Assembly: GCF_932294415.1 (NCBI RefSeq)
Contig: NC_065536.1
Location: 45,977,854-46,041,853, forward strand
Reading direction: 5' to 3'
DNA: 64,000 nt
From: Quercus robur
Lineage: Eukaryota; Streptophyta; Magnoliopsida; Fagales; Fagaceae
Shown here: piece by piece, positions 63,594 through 64,000 of the stretch
How positions within the stretch are numbered: position 1 is the stretch's first letter
Layout of the letters: every line of letters begins with the position of its first letter
Program-made: the position numbers and the translations under genes
Notes under the pieces: model-generated
What the model saw: only the letters and a program-made list of their open reading frames with translations
Told to the model about the DNA's origin: nothing
Databases searched by the model: none

Positions 63594-64000
63594 AAAATAA
63601 AAATAAAACTTGCAAAAAGTAAATACTACTAAATCAATATAAAAATCTCCTTGCATCTCCCGCATCAAGTGACTTTGTCAACCATGACAGAAGTTGCTGC
63701 ATTCCAAGCAAAATATTATGGGCTCAACCCAACAATGAAAATATATGATTATGAACTAGCAGACAAGAAGAAAATTGACAGGAACTCAAATGCCTATAGT
63801 ACCCAACAAATTTGTCAGTGCCCTCTCCAATCTCCATAATATGGTATATACATAACTGGTGGATTAAAAGTTCAAACTGAAGCAAAAGTACAAAACAAAG
63901 ATAAGTAAAGTAGATGATGTGAAATATCAAAACATAGCTGTCACGTACAACTAGATATATTTAAGCTTAACCCTCTAATGCCTACATATATGTAGATGTA
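63594..64000. other. Right edge of the window, no gene supported
   Basis: On the minus strand 'gcttggaatgcag' near 63710 followed by CAACTTCTGTCATGG… gives a short acceptor plus open frame (QLLSWLTKSLDAGDARRFLY), but no donor follows and the frame stops. It could be a relic exon of the minus-strand gene but is not supported. Confidence 0.3.

Noticed and set aside
63665-63715. Acceptor-like site and short open frame on the minus strand (QLLSWLTKSLDAG)
   Set aside because: There is no donor before the stop and no match in phase with the exons at 58.7-60.3 kb, so it is not supported as an exon.

Overview
The window is a gene-poor, AT-rich piece of a plant nuclear genome, most likely a eudicot. 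The evidence is GT-AG spliced genes with clear Arabidopsis-type orthologues (a RARE1-like PPR-DYW editing factor, NXD1, SCPL45), a DUF295 F-box pseudogene, a nuclear copy of plastid ndhC-ndhK-ndhJ, and many plant transposon families (Tat-type Ty3/gypsy, TRIM, hAT, MULE, Stowaway and PIF-like MITEs, tRNA-derived SINEs). Species cannot be fixed from sequence alone.

Layout. 1-9888: a decayed Tat-lineage LTR retrotransposon on the minus strand. It has a 5' LTR, tRNA-Asp-like primer site, gag, protease, RT, two RNase H domains and integrase, then an 80-bp tandem repeat array and a long coiled-coil ORF on the opposite strand. Its 3' LTR lies left of the window. 9889-14500: noncoding DNA with SINEs, one copy of a duplicated segment, and a 1-kb MULE-like element holding a fragment of an RRA-type (GT77) arabinosyltransferase gene. 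14512-15774: F-box/DUF295 pseudogene. 16946-17197: small C2H2 zinc-finger ORF with a hAT MITE just upstream of its ATG. 19100-20675: hAT-like element carrying a DEAH-box helicase exon. 23055-26205: broken hAT transposase with a nested MITE. 27685-28823: two further MITEs. 29091-31385: intact, intronless PPR-DYW gene, the likely RARE1 orthologue acting in chloroplast accD RNA editing.

35857-46170: the main gene block. NXD1 (+ strand, ten coding exons plus a 5' UTR exon, neoxanthin synthesis) and SCPL45 (- strand, ten exons, serine carboxypeptidase) lie tail to tail about 470 bp apart. As recalled, the Arabidopsis orthologues are also neighbours (At1g28100 and At1g28110), so this looks like ancient microsynteny. 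Each gene has one GC-AG intron. A TRIM element sits in an NXD1 intron, and its solo-LTR relative lies at about 60.7 kb.

49200-52000: plastid insertion with an open ndhC, a frameshifted ndhK and a substituted ndhJ. 52500-58700: no recognised gene, a Stowaway MITE and simple repeats. 58705-60258: four 3' exons of a minus-strand gene of unknown function whose 5' part is not found and may lie beyond 64000. 61.6-63.6 kb: two TIR elements upstream of those exons.

No new defence, toxin or metabolic gene cluster was seen. The most unusual content is gene-fragment capture by two DNA transposons, the antisense ORF and tandem array of the Tat element, and very short 'tail-only' retroinsertions that keep only the 3' end of a SINE or LINE.
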